Below, in pieces: positions 43,919-54,120 of a stretch of 64,000 bases of DNA (positions are counted from its first letter, which is position 1; each line of letters opens with the position of its first letter). Origin of the DNA: Roseibacterium beibuensis (GTDB lineage: Bacteria > Pseudomonadota > Alphaproteobacteria > Rhodobacterales > Rhodobacteraceae); contig NZ_BAABHW010000006.1 of assembly GCF_039542305.1 (NCBI RefSeq), positions 1-64,000 on the forward strand, written 5' to 3'. Made by a program: the position numbers and the translations under genes. The notes beneath the pieces were generated by a model. That model saw nothing but the letters and a program-made list of their open reading frames with translations, ran no database searches and had not been told where the DNA came from.

Positions 43919-44785
43919 ATGGGCAAAGCGATTCCAGACAGGCTCGTTCTCCTGGGAACGAAAGGCGGGCCCGCGATCCGTCCCGGCGGGCCGATGCCGA
44001 CCGCGTCCTTGCTCTGCATCGCGGACCGCATCTGCGTCGTGGATTGCGGATTGGGCGTCAGCAAGGGGTTGGTCGAGGCGGGCCTCTCGCTCAAGGACCT
44101 CGATCTGATCTTCATCACGCATCTGCATTCGGACCATGTGCTGGAGCTTGGGCCATTGTTGCACACGGCATGGACGACCGGCCTTGCCACGCCCGTCACG
44201 ATCTACGGACCCAAGGGCACAAGGGGCGTGTGGGAGGGATTTTGCGCCTCCCTCTCCTACGACATCGACCTGCGGATCGAGGATGAAGGCCGCCCCGACA
44301 TCCGGGATCTCGTGCAGGTGCGGGATATCGAGGACGGGCCGCTGGAGATCGATGGCCTGTCCGTGCGCGCGATGCGCGTCGACCACCCGCCCGTCACCGA
44401 CTGCTTCGCCCTGCGGTTCGTCAGCGCGGACTGGTCGGTGACCTTTTCGTCCGACACCGCCTATTTCCCACCGCTGGCCGAGTTCGCGCGCGGCTCGGAC
44501 ATTCTGGTTCACGAGGCCATGCTCGAGGCAGGCGTCGACCGGCTCGTGGCGCGCACGGGCAATGGAGCGCGGCTGAAGGAACACATCGTGCGCAGCCATA
44601 CCGAGGCCCGCGATGCCGCCCGGATCGCCGAGATGGCCGGGGTGCGGACCCTCGCCCTGCACCACCTTGTCCCGGCCGACGACCCCGGCATTTCCGAGGC
44701 GGATTGGCGCGCTGCCATGGAGGGCCATTTCGGCGGCGAAGTCATCATCGGGCGTGACGGGATGGAGATCAGGCCAAAGCGCTGA
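43919..44785 (+). CDS. MBL-fold metallo-hydrolase
   Basis: 288 aa from the ATG at 43919 (MGKAIPDRLVLL; GGAGAGG upstream). The zinc motif ITHLHSDHVLELG is near residue 66, FSSDTAYFPPLAEF carries the bridging Asp, and TLALHHLVP the last His. This pattern is close to RNase Z/arylsulfatase-like beta-lactamase-fold hydrolases. No RNA-binding arm is evident. It is divergent from the PLP lyase operon and could share its control region, so it may act in the same pathway. Confidence 0.88.
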   Translation: MGKAIPDRLVLLGTKGGPAIRPGGPMPTASLLCIADRICVVDCGLGVSKGLVEAGLSLKDLDLIFITHLHSDHVLELGPLLHTAWTTGLATPVTIYGPKGTRGVWEGFCASLSYDIDLRIEDEGRPDIRDLVQVRDIEDGPLEIDGLSVRAMRVDHPPVTDCFALRFVSADWSVTFSSDTAYFPPLAEFARGSDILVHEAMLEAGVDRLVARTGNGARLKEHIVRSHTEARDAARIAEMAGVRTLALHHLVPADDPGISEADWRAAMEGHFGGEVIIGRDGMEIRPKR

Positions 44786-44882
44786 GCGGGTCGCGCAGAT
44801 CGCGCCAAAACCGCGTCAGATCAAGGTAAAGGCACCGCGACACGCTACACTGCCCGCATCGACCCCGACCGAAAGGGCCGCC

Positions 44883-45410
44883 ATGACGACGAAAGCCGCG
44901 CATCCCTACGCCCTGATGGCGCTCAACAATGCCTGGGCGAACGCCCGTTTCCATAATGCCGTGGAGGCATTGCCGGACGGCGCCTTCACCGCCCCGGCGC
45001 CGGGATTCTTTCCCACGCTCTGCGACACGCTCAACCATATCTACGAGGTGGACCTGTTCTACATCGACGCGCTCGACGCGGGTGGGTTGGGACGCGCCGT
45101 CTATGACCGCGATCCCGTCACCAACCCAAAGACGCTTGCGGAATTGCAGAGTGCAGCCGATTTGCGCCTTGCCAGGTTCTGCCACGACCTGACGCCGGAC
45201 CGGCTGGCCGAACACCGGCAGACCATTCGCTGCGACGGGGCGTTTGACGAACGGGTGGACGCCCTCTTGCTGCATCTCTTTCAGCACCAGATCCACCACC
45301 GGGGACAGGCGCATGTGCAGCTGCAATCGCTCGGGGTCGCGCCGCCGCAACTGGACGAGTTCCACCTCGCCTATGACCGCCACCCCAGCGCGCACCCCTA
45401 CCACGCATGA
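44883..45410 (+). CDS. DinB-family four-helix metal-binding protein
   Basis: 175 aa. DinB/DUF664 fold: LMALNNAWANARF at the N-terminus and the probable metal-binding His in TLNHIYEVDLFY and FQHQIHHRGQAHVQL. Members are thiol S-transferase-like or of unknown function; this is unrelated to DNA polymerase IV despite the name. It overlaps the next small membrane gene by 4 bases. Confidence 0.9.
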   Translation: MTTKAAHPYALMALNNAWANARFHNAVEALPDGAFTAPAPGFFPTLCDTLNHIYEVDLFYIDALDAGGLGRAVYDRDPVTNPKTLAELQSAADLRLARFCHDLTPDRLAEHRQTIRCDGAFDERVDALLLHLFQHQIHHRGQAHVQLQSLGVAPPQLDEFHLAYDRHPSAHPYHA

Positions 45411-45610
45411 GCCGGTTCGGACCCAGTCGCGGCGAGTTGAAACTGCGCCTTGCCATCAGCCTCGGCGGGATTGCCCTGTTGGCCGCCGCCTACGGGATGA
45501 ACGGCATTTCCGGCATCGCATCGCTGGAAATCGGCCTGATCGCGGCGGCGTTTTTCGGGGCCTCGGCCATTTCCAGCCTGATCAAGCTACGCAGATCGGA
45601 CAAACAGTAA
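45407..45610 (+). CDS. small two-segment membrane protein
   Basis: 67 aa: a basic N-terminus (MSRFGPSRGELKLR), two hydrophobic segments, and a basic end (IKLRRSDKQ). It is coupled to the DinB-family gene by ATGA and followed 10 bases later by another small membrane protein. Unrecognised. Confidence 0.75.
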   Translation: MSRFGPSRGELKLRLAISLGGIALLAAAYGMNGISGIASLEIGLIAAAFFGASAISSLIKLRRSDKQ

Positions 45611-45620
45611 GGAGAAAACC

Positions 45621-45908
45621 ATGAACACGGGACAAATCATTCGGCTGGTAACGATGGCCCTCGTCTTTCTGGCGTGGGCCGGATTGATGTTCCGCACGCT
45701 GTTCCTGTTCCGCGAGCGCGAGGTGGAACGCTCGGGCGCGGGCATCCCCTCGACCGGGGGGTTCATCCGGCAACTGGGGTTCTGGCTGAAGAACCCCGCG
45801 GACCGGAAAGACCGCCAGACCCTGTTCTTCCTGACGGCGGTTCTGATCGCGATGGCGGCGATCCAGGCGATGGTCGCCGGAAACGAGGCCGCGGGGGGCA
45901 TCGACTAG
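45621..45908 (+). CDS. small membrane protein, two transmembrane segments
   Basis: 95 aa. One hydrophobic segment at residues 7-28, a basic loop (FREREVERSG...NPADRKDRQT), and a second at about 68-88. AAGGAGA precedes the start. It is the last of three linked genes (DinB-family, 67 aa, 95 aa). Function unknown. Confidence 0.78.
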   Translation: MNTGQIIRLVTMALVFLAWAGLMFRTLFLFREREVERSGAGIPSTGGFIRQLGFWLKNPADRKDRQTLFFLTAVLIAMAAIQAMVAGNEAAGGID

Positions 45909-45989
45909 GCAGCGCCGGCGACCCCATCACGCGACATCCCAGACACCGCGCCTTGGCAACCCTCGCGGGAGGGGCCACATAGGGGCGCG

Positions 45990-46640
45990 ATGACAGATTT
46001 CGTTTACGCCCCGCCCGACACGCCGCTGGATATCCTCCACGAGGATGCGTCGATCATCCTTGTGAACAAACCGGCCGGGCTGTTGTCCGTGCCGGGTCGG
46101 GGCGAGCATCTGGCCGATTGCCTCATGTCGCGCCTTCAGGGCGCTTTCCCCGAGGCGTTGCTGGTGCACCGGCTGGACATGGACACGTCGGGCGTCATGG
46201 TCTTTGCCCGGACCCCGGCGGCGCAGCGGCATCTTGGGCTGCAGTTCGAGCGGCGCCACATGAAGAAGGTCTACCACGCGCGCTTGTGGGGCGAGGTGCA
46301 GGACAAGACCGGCACAGTGGACCTGCCCCTGATCGTGGATTGGCCCAACCGGCCCAAGCAGCATGTCGATTTCGAGAACGGCAAACCCGCCAAGACCGAC
46401 TGGCGCGTTGTCCGGCACGAGGACGGCACGACCCGCATCCGCCTGTTCCCACTGACGGGGCGGTCGCATCAGCTCCGGGTTCACATGAAGGAAATCGGTC
46501 ACCCGATCCTTGGCGATCCGTTCTATGCCGAGGGGCCGGCGCGCGATTTCCCGCGCCTCATGCTTCATGCCGAAAGCCTGAAACTGCGCCACCCGGACGG
46601 CGGAATGGGCATGAGTTTCAGCGCGAAAGTCCCGTTCTGA
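45990..46640 (+). CDS. RluA-family pseudouridine synthase
   Basis: 216 aa. The catalytic Asp63 is in the canonical HRLDMDTSGVMVF. LVNKPAGLLSVPG at the N-terminus and GRSHQLRVHMKEIGHPILGD complete the family pattern. There is no S4 domain, so it resembles RluA itself, which modifies 23S rRNA U746 and some tRNAs at U32, rather than RluC/D. A convergent aldehyde dehydrogenase gene follows after a shared terminator. Confidence 0.93.
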   Translation: MTDFVYAPPDTPLDILHEDASIILVNKPAGLLSVPGRGEHLADCLMSRLQGAFPEALLVHRLDMDTSGVMVFARTPAAQRHLGLQFERRHMKKVYHARLWGEVQDKTGTVDLPLIVDWPNRPKQHVDFENGKPAKTDWRVVRHEDGTTRIRLFPLTGRSHQLRVHMKEIGHPILGDPFYAEGPARDFPRLMLHAESLKLRHPDGGMGMSFSAKVPF

Positions 46641-46661
46641 CAGATTGGTGGGTCGCAAATG

Positions 46662-46691
46662 AAAAACGGCCCCGACTGGGGCCGTTTCTTT
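46662..46691. terminator. bidirectional terminator between the pseudouridine synthase and aldehyde dehydrogenase genes
   Basis: AAACGGCCCC (46664-46673) pairs with GGGGCCGTTT (46678-46687) around GACT, flanked by A and T runs. Confidence 0.9.
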
Positions 46692-46709
46692 GAATATGAC
46701 GTCCTGACT

Positions 46710-48143
46710 TCAGTCCCAATCGGTGACGGTCTTGACCTCGAGGAATTCGTGCAAGCCGAAGGCACCGCCTTCGCGTCCGTTACCGGACTGCTTGAACCCG
46801 CCGAAGGGGCTTCCCTTGCCAAGGCCCTTGCCGTTGCACTCCACCATGCCCGAGCGCAGACGCCGGGCGACCCGGCGCAGTTTGTCCTTGTCGGTCGTCT
46901 GGACATAGTTCGTCAGGCCGTAATCGGTGTCATTCGCAATCCGAACGGCGTCCTCTTCCGAGTCGAATGGCAGGATCGACAGGACCGGGCCGAAGATTTC
47001 CTCGCGGTAGATCGTCATGTCCGGGGTGACATCGGCAAAGACGGTCGGGCGGATGAAATAGCCGCGGTTCAGGTGCTCGGGGCGGCCGGTGCCACCGGCA
47101 ACCAGGCGAGCGCCTTCGTCGATCCCCGTCTGGATCAGGTCCTGGATCTTGTTGAACTGCACCTCGCTGACGGCGGGGCCGATATGGCGGCCCGGTTCGC
47201 TGGACGCACCGACGTTGATGGATTGCGCGGCCGCGGCGGCCTGTTCCACGGCCTCGTCATAGCGCGAGCGTTCGACCAGCATGCGCGTCGGCGCGTTGCA
47301 GCTTTGGCCCGTGTTGTTGAAGCAGCGAATAACCCCCTGCTTGACCGCCTTTTCGCCGGCATCGGCGAAGATGATGTTCGCGCCCTTGCCGCCCAGTTCG
47401 AGGCTGACGCGCTTGATCGTGTCGGCCGCCGCGATGGAGATCAGGCGACCAGCCCGGGTCGAGCCGGTAAAGCTGACCATGTCGACCTCGGGATGCGCAG
47501 ACAGGGTGCTACCAACACCCGGGCCATCCCCGTTCACGAGGTTGAACACGCCAGCGGGCACACCGGCCTCGTCGATCATCTCGGCGAAGAGCAGACCGGA
47601 CAGCGGCGCGATTTCCGAGGGTTTCAGAACCATGGTGCACCCGGCCAGAAGCGCCGGCGCCACCTTGAGCGTGATCTGGTTCATCGGCCAGTTCCACGGC
47701 GTGATCAGCGCACAGACGCCGATCGGTTCGTGGAAAATGCGCTCGCCCGGTGCCCAGTCGCCCAAGGGACGGTCCCATTCGAACGCCTTGGCGGCCTGGA
47801 TGAACCCATCCAGATGCCACGAGCCCGCGCCGACCTGTTGCTGCCGCGCGAAATCGATGGGCGCGCCCATTTCAAGGCTGATCGCCTCGGCCATCTCGTC
47901 GGCGCGACGATTGTAGATTTCAAGCAGGCGCTCGACCGCGGCGATACGCTCGGCCGGGTCGGTCATCGACCAGCCGTCAAAGGCGGCCGAGGCGGCGGCG
48001 ACGGCGGCGTTCGTGTCCTCTTCCTCGCCAAGGCTGATCGTGGCGCAGACCTCTTCGGTGGCCGGGTTGATGACCGGAAAATCCTTGGGCCGGATCGGCG
48101 CGACCCATTTGCCATTGATGTAGAAATCGGTGCTGTTGGGCAT
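46710..48143 (-). CDS. NAD(P)-dependent aldehyde dehydrogenase
   Basis: 477 aa, a full-length ALDH. Catalytic Cys lies in NNTGQSCNAPTRML and the general-base Glu in SLELGGKGANIIF. The cofactor-binding region has FTGSTRAGRLI, and PFGGFKQSGNGREGG is at the C-terminus. It oxidises an aldehyde to the acid. No neighbour fixes the substrate. It is divergent from the peroxiredoxin gene across a 236-base regulatory gap. Confidence 0.95.
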   Translation of the reverse strand: MPNSTDFYINGKWVAPIRPKDFPVINPATEEVCATISLGEEEDTNAAVAAASAAFDGWSMTDPAERIAAVERLLEIYNRRADEMAEAISLEMGAPIDFARQQQVGAGSWHLDGFIQAAKAFEWDRPLGDWAPGERIFHEPIGVCALITPWNWPMNQITLKVAPALLAGCTMVLKPSEIAPLSGLLFAEMIDEAGVPAGVFNLVNGDGPGVGSTLSAHPEVDMVSFTGSTRAGRLISIAAADTIKRVSLELGGKGANIIFADAGEKAVKQGVIRCFNNTGQSCNAPTRMLVERSRYDEAVEQAAAAAQSINVGASSEPGRHIGPAVSEVQFNKIQDLIQTGIDEGARLVAGGTGRPEHLNRGYFIRPTVFADVTPDMTIYREEIFGPVLSILPFDSEEDAVRIANDTDYGLTNYVQTTDKDKLRRVARRLRSGMVECNGKGLGKGSPFGGFKQSGNGREGGAFGLHEFLEVKTVTDWD

Positions 48144-48288
48144 CTTTGCCTCCCTTTCGCTGGTCAGAACCTGTCACCACGTTCGGCCAGCCGCAAGCCG
48201 CGCAGGCATCAAACGTGCGTTTCGCTGAGCAGGGCAATGAAGGATGCGTGTGCCGATTTTGCAGGTGCGGCATTATGCACATCCTTTT

Positions 48289-48303
48289 CTGGAATGATTC
48301 CAG
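48289..48303. promoter_or_regulatory. perfect 15-bp palindrome upstream of the peroxiredoxin promoter
   Basis: CTGGAAT-G-ATTCCAG, 7-bp arms around one base. It lies just upstream of a plausible promoter (GTGAAA at 48314-48319, 17 bases, TATACT at 48337-48342). The shape resembles Irr/Fur-type boxes of alphaproteobacteria (AGAATnATTCT core) with mismatches. The position suits an activator of the peroxiredoxin gene or a repressor of the divergent ALDH gene. Confidence 0.5.
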
Positions 48304-48313
48304 ATTTGTACCC

Positions 48314-48342
48314 GTGAAACCGTCACAGCGCATACCTATACT
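48314..48342 (+). promoter_or_regulatory. probable housekeeping promoter of the peroxiredoxin gene
   Basis: GTGAAA (4 of 6 to TTGACA), a 17-base spacer, and TATACT (5 of 6 to TATAAT), ending 38 bases before the start codon. It is an unusually good -10 for this genome. Confidence 0.5.
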
Positions 48343-48379
48343 CTAATTTGACACTGGTAACCAACACAGGAGGCCCGCC

Positions 48380-49033
48380 GTGGCTCTGCGCATCAACGAT
48401 ACCTTCCCGAACCTGACCGTCGAGACCGACCAGGGCACGATCTCGATGCATGACTATATCGGCGACTCGTGGATGATCCTGTTCTCGCACCCCAAGGATT
48501 TCACCCCGGTTTGCACGACCGAGTTCGGCGCCGTGGCGCAGTTGGCCGATGAGTGGGCCAAGCGCAACACGAAGGTGATCGGCCTGTCCGTCGATGCCGT
48601 CGAAGAGCACAAGCAGTGGAAGTCCGACATCGAAAGCTATGCCGGCGCCGAGGCCGCCTTCCCGATCATCGCCGACGAGTCGCTTGAAGTGTCCAAGGCG
48701 CTCGACATGCTGCCGGCCGAGGCCTACCTGCCCGATGGCCGCACCGCCGCCGACTCGGCCAGCGTGCGTGTCGTCTTCATCGTCTCGCCCGACAAGAAGG
48801 TGCAGTTGATGATGTCCTACCCGATGTCGGTCGGCCGCAACTTTGCCGAAGTGCTGCGCGCGCTCGACGCGCTGCAGGCGTGCTACAACGTGCCGATCGC
48901 GACGCCCGCGAACTGGGTGCATGGCCAGGATGTCATCGTGGCCCTGTCGCTGGACGATGCCGCCGCCAAGGAAAAATTCGGCGAGATCGACGTCAAGCTG
49001 CCCTATCTCCGCACGACCAAGATGCCAGCCTGA
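48380..49033 (+). CDS. 1-Cys peroxiredoxin (Prx6-type)
   Basis: 217 aa. Peroxidatic Cys45 lies in FSHPKDFTPVCTTEFG. The C-terminal Prx6-specific domain is present (LQACYNVPIATPANWVHGQDVIVALSLDD). It reduces H2O2 and organic peroxides in the cytosol with an unspecified thiol partner. AGGAGG precedes the start. It is monocistronic, closed by a strong terminator. Confidence 0.95.
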   Translation: MALRINDTFPNLTVETDQGTISMHDYIGDSWMILFSHPKDFTPVCTTEFGAVAQLADEWAKRNTKVIGLSVDAVEEHKQWKSDIESYAGAEAAFPIIADESLEVSKALDMLPAEAYLPDGRTAADSASVRVVFIVSPDKKVQLMMSYPMSVGRNFAEVLRALDALQACYNVPIATPANWVHGQDVIVALSLDDAAAKEKFGEIDVKLPYLRTTKMPA

Positions 49034-49055
49034 TTCAGGCACAGCACCCCAAGAA

Positions 49056-49088
49056 AAAGGCCCCCGAAACATCGGGGGCCTTTCCTTT
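49056..49088. terminator. terminator between peroxiredoxin and L,D-transpeptidase
   Basis: AAAGGCCCCCGA (49056-49067) pairs with TCGGGGGCCTTT (49072-49083), a perfect 12-bp stem, followed by TCCTTTT. It can act on both strands. Confidence 0.92.
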
Positions 49089-49103
49089 TGGAAACGGTCG
49101 CCG

Positions 49104-49730
49104 TCAGCGCGGCGAATGCAGCGTGACACGCGTTCCCATTTCCACGTTCTCGTAAAGCTGGATGACGTGGTCATTGACCAGGCGGACACAGCCAGAGCTT
49201 GCCGAGGTGCCGATCGACCAGGGCTGCGGCGTGCCGTGGATGCGCAGGTAGCTGTCGGCCCCGCCGCGATAGAGGTACAGCGCGCGGGCCCCCAACGGGT
49301 TCTCCGGGCCGCCCGGCACGCCACCGGCGAACTGCGCGTAAACCTCGGGCTCGCGGGCGATCATGTTCGCCGTGGGCGTCCAGCTCGGCCATTCGACCTT
49401 GCGATTGATGGTGTAGGTGCCCGGGCTTTGCAGACCGGAGCGCCCCACCGCTACGCCGTAGCGCATCGCGGTGCCGTCATCGCCGATGTGGTAGAGGTAT
49501 TTCGGAACCGGATCGACATGGATGTCGCCCGGGCGCAAACCAGCGCGGTGCGCCACGCGCGTCGGCATGAAGCGCGGATGCAGCCCCCACGGGTTGTCGC
49601 CCTGCGGATCAGGCCGCTCGACGGTTTGGTCGAAGTCGAAATCGACCGCGTCCTGACCAAAGGCCGGCATGGCAATCGGCCCCGAAAACAGGGCCGCGGA
49701 CGTGATGATGAAATGACGGCGAGTCAGCAT
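49104..49730 (-). CDS. L,D-transpeptidase (YkuD domain), probable Tat substrate
   Basis: 208 aa from the ATG at 49730 (MLTRRHFIITSAAL), with GGAGGTGA upstream. The twin Arg followed by a hydrophobic run ending MPAFGQ suggests Tat export. The YkuD active site is complete: LRIHGTPQPWSIGTSASSGCVRLVNDHV with the catalytic Cys. It makes 3-3 peptidoglycan crosslinks or links proteins to the wall in the periplasm. Confidence 0.93.
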   Translation of the reverse strand: MLTRRHFIITSAALFSGPIAMPAFGQDAVDFDFDQTVERPDPQGDNPWGLHPRFMPTRVAHRAGLRPGDIHVDPVPKYLYHIGDDGTAMRYGVAVGRSGLQSPGTYTINRKVEWPSWTPTANMIAREPEVYAQFAGGVPGGPENPLGARALYLYRGGADSYLRIHGTPQPWSIGTSASSGCVRLVNDHVIQLYENVEMGTRVTLHSPR

Positions 49731-50045
49731 TGGCTCACCTCCTCTGGTCAAACTTCGGAATCGCTCTGCAAAGCAAACCCCTTTTGCGGTCTCAAGTTCC
49801 TGTGGACAAGTCCCAACACTCTCACTTTTCGGTCAGTGTTGCGCGCGGACTCGATCCTGCCGAAACCTGCCGCCCGTCGGCAAGACTCCGTCTGATCACG
49901 ACAAGGCCCCTGCAGGCGACAGCGCCATACCCCGCGTTTGCGCGAGTCAACGCGCGCTATGCATCGCAGGATTTCACCGTCAAAGGAAACGGGCGCGCCC
50001 GGTCTGGACGCGCCCGTAACAGTGTCAAAACGCGGAAGCGTGGCG
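49731..50045. other. gene-free gap between L,D-transpeptidase and pnp
   Basis: No convincing gene. It holds the promoter region of the minus-strand L,D-transpeptidase gene and, at its far end, the pnp terminator. Short frames seen here continue as antisense frames of pnp. Confidence 0.6.
49982..50018 (-). terminator. terminator of pnp
   Basis: ACGGGCGCG (49989-49997) pairs with CGCGCCCGT (50009-50017). On the minus strand it is followed by TTTCCTTTG, 28 bases past the pnp stop. Confidence 0.75.
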
Positions 50046-52181
<2,136 letters not shown>

Positions 52182-52364
52182 CAATCGTTTCCTATCGGGG
52201 AGCACTCCCAACCCCTGTCGGGTCTCCCGTTTTCATGGCGGCCCCATTGCCGCCGACCCCCTCATCATTCCATGCGCCGGGGTCAGAGCGTCACGTCTCA
52301 GATGTCGGGGGCCATACAGGAGATGGGCCACGTTTGAAAGGGCCTTGTCCGGTTGCGGCACGTC

Positions 52365-53339
52365 TCAGAACACCGCGTGCGCGCCGCGATCATCCGCAAT
52401 CTCCCCTTGCAGCAGTTTGCGGTAATGCTCGCGCAGCGTGTCCTCGCCAAATTCCGGGGTGGCGTCCGCGTCGTAACGTCCCGTGGCGGGGTCGAGCACC
52501 AGCATGGACTCGGTGGCATAGTACCGCCCGATACGCGCCAGTTCCGCCTTCTCGGCCGCCTTGCGCGACACACGCCCCGCCAGCGACAGCGCCCCTATGA
52601 TCGCATCGAGCAAGCGTGGGGTGACATGGCGGATTTTCGGCTCCTGCCCCAGCAGATCGAACAACATTTCTGCCTGATCCAGCGGGGTGATCGCCGGACC
52701 CGGGCCGCCAATCGGCAAGACGCGGTTCTGCAAGCCAGCGTCGACCAGGCAGCGTGCGATATAGGTGCCGAGATCGGCATCGCTGATCGGCTTGCAGGCG
52801 GTCAACTCTCCGTTCCCGAAGACAAGGAAAGGTTTGCCCGCCTTCAGCCGGTCGATCTGACCCGACAGGGATTTGAAAAACGCCGTGGGGCGAACGATCG
52901 AGAATGTCAGACCGGAGGCCTGCAATTCCTCTTCGAAGGCCAGCTTGGCTTTCTGAAAGGCCAGAAGCGGCTTCTGCACGCAGATTGCCGAGAGCAGGAC
53001 GAACTGGCCGACGCCCGCCTCCTGCGCGTCTTTCAGCAGGTCGGAATGGGCCTGGTAATCGATGGCCCAGGCATCCTGCGGCGCTCCGGTCCGCGACGCG
53101 AGGCAGGAGATGACGGTGTCAAACCCACCCGACAGCGCGGCACGCCTGTCGGATGCATCGGTGATCGCGCCCGACACAAGGGTGCAGGCCTGCAGGGCCG
53201 ATGTATCTGCCCCCGGTCGAACCAGCGCGGTCACCTCATGACCGTCTGCGATCAGCGCCGCCGCGGTGGCGCGCCCTATGCTGCCGGTCCCACCGACCAG
53301 CAACACCCGTTTGCCCGAACCTGTTTGCATGTCTTCCAT
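52365..53339 (-). CDS. bciA: divinyl (proto)chlorophyllide 8-vinyl reductase, BciA type
   Basis: 324 aa, an atypical SDR with NAD(P)-binding VLLVGGTGSIGRATAAAL near residue 12. Family-specific blocks are strong: ISCLASRTGAPQDAWAIDYQAH, FVLLSAICVQKPLLAFQKAKL, FSIVRPTAFFKSLSGQ, LPIGGPGPAITPLDQAEMLFDLLG, and IGRYYATESMLVLDPATGRYDADATPEFG. It reduces the C8 vinyl group of the chlorophyll ring during bacteriochlorophyll a synthesis, so the genome should hold a photosynthesis gene cluster. It lies between rpsO and pnp on the same strand, away from any other bch gene in the window. Confidence 0.9.
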   Translation of the reverse strand: MEDMQTGSGKRVLLVGGTGSIGRATAAALIADGHEVTALVRPGADTSALQACTLVSGAITDASDRRAALSGGFDTVISCLASRTGAPQDAWAIDYQAHSDLLKDAQEAGVGQFVLLSAICVQKPLLAFQKAKLAFEEELQASGLTFSIVRPTAFFKSLSGQIDRLKAGKPFLVFGNGELTACKPISDADLGTYIARCLVDAGLQNRVLPIGGPGPAITPLDQAEMLFDLLGQEPKIRHVTPRLLDAIIGALSLAGRVSRKAAEKAELARIGRYYATESMLVLDPATGRYDADATPEFGEDTLREHYRKLLQGEIADDRGAHAVF

Positions 53340-53402
53340 GGCGGCAGCCTAAGCGCCCGGCAGGGCGGCGCAATCGGCAAATGGGTCGCGCCCGTGCGAC
53401 GC

Positions 53403-53434
53403 AAAAAAGGCCGCCCGAACCGGACGGCCTTTCC
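53403..53434 (-). terminator. terminator of rpsO
   Basis: AAAGGCCG and CGGCCTTT flank a GC-rich loop with a minor mismatch. On the minus strand the stem runs into TTTTTTG. It lies 24 bases past the rpsO stop and separates it from bciA. Confidence 0.75.
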
Positions 53435-53457
53435 AGATCTTCCCATGCGGGATGGGA

Positions 53458-53727
53458 TCAGCGACGGATACCGAGGCGCTTGATGAGGTCCTGGTAGCGG
53501 CCCTCGTCCTTGCCTTTCAGGTAATCCAGCAGCTTACGGCGCTGAGCGACCAGCTTCAGAAGGCCACGACGCGAGTGGTTGTCCTTCTTGTGGGTCTTGA
53601 AATGCTCGGTCAGCGTGGAAATACGGCTGGTCAGGATGGCCACCTGCACTTCGGGCGAACCGGTGTCGCCGTCCTTGGTGGCATATTCCTTCATCAGGCG
53701 GGTCTTTTCTTCCGCAGCAATCGACAT
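53458..53727 (-). CDS. rpsO: 30S ribosomal protein S15
   Basis: 89 aa, the standard length. Begins MSIAAEEKTRLMKEYATKDGDTG and contains SRISTLTEHFKTHKKDNHSRRGLLKLVAQRRKLLDYLK, the S15 signature. It binds 16S rRNA and often its own leader. AAAGGAGA precedes the start. It belongs to the ancestral truB-rpsO-pnp block, interrupted here. Confidence 0.99.
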   Translation of the reverse strand: MSIAAEEKTRLMKEYATKDGDTGSPEVQVAILTSRISTLTEHFKTHKKDNHSRRGLLKLVAQRRKLLDYLKGKDEGRYQDLIKRLGIRR

Positions 53728-54120
53728 CGGGGTCTCCTTTCAGGATCATGGCACAAGCCGGGATGTCGTCCAGCAAGGCCCGTGGAGGGATTCGGACGCG
53801 TGGTGCGACCGGATGGGGGCGGATACTGCATTTGTCCCGGTTTGCCTAGCCCCCTGCTTTTCTCAGATGGCCGCATTAACCAACTTTGGTGTTGCGTATT
53901 GACCACAAGGTCCAAAGCCCGGCAATTTTCGAACAAACTGCCGCCGAATTAACGATCTCGATTAATTTCTATGAAACACTTGCCGTTGAACTATCGGAAC
54001 CCAGACCGGCACCGGACGGCGTCGCAGGATCGGCGGCACGACCGGACATACCCGGTAAGCATCGTCAGAAGGGCATGCAGCCACTCAATAGCCATGTCTC
54101 ACCAATCAAGGACCTGAAAA
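53728..54120. other. 393-base divergent control region between rpsO and the RTX gene
   Basis: No gene is seen. The half next to rpsO should hold the rpsO leader and promoter. The central part (about 53860-53990) is AT-rich for this genome, with TTAACCAACTTTGG and CGAATTAACG strings, and probably holds promoters for the RTX gene. The piece just before 54121 has only a weak ribosome site (AAGGACC). Confidence 0.6.
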
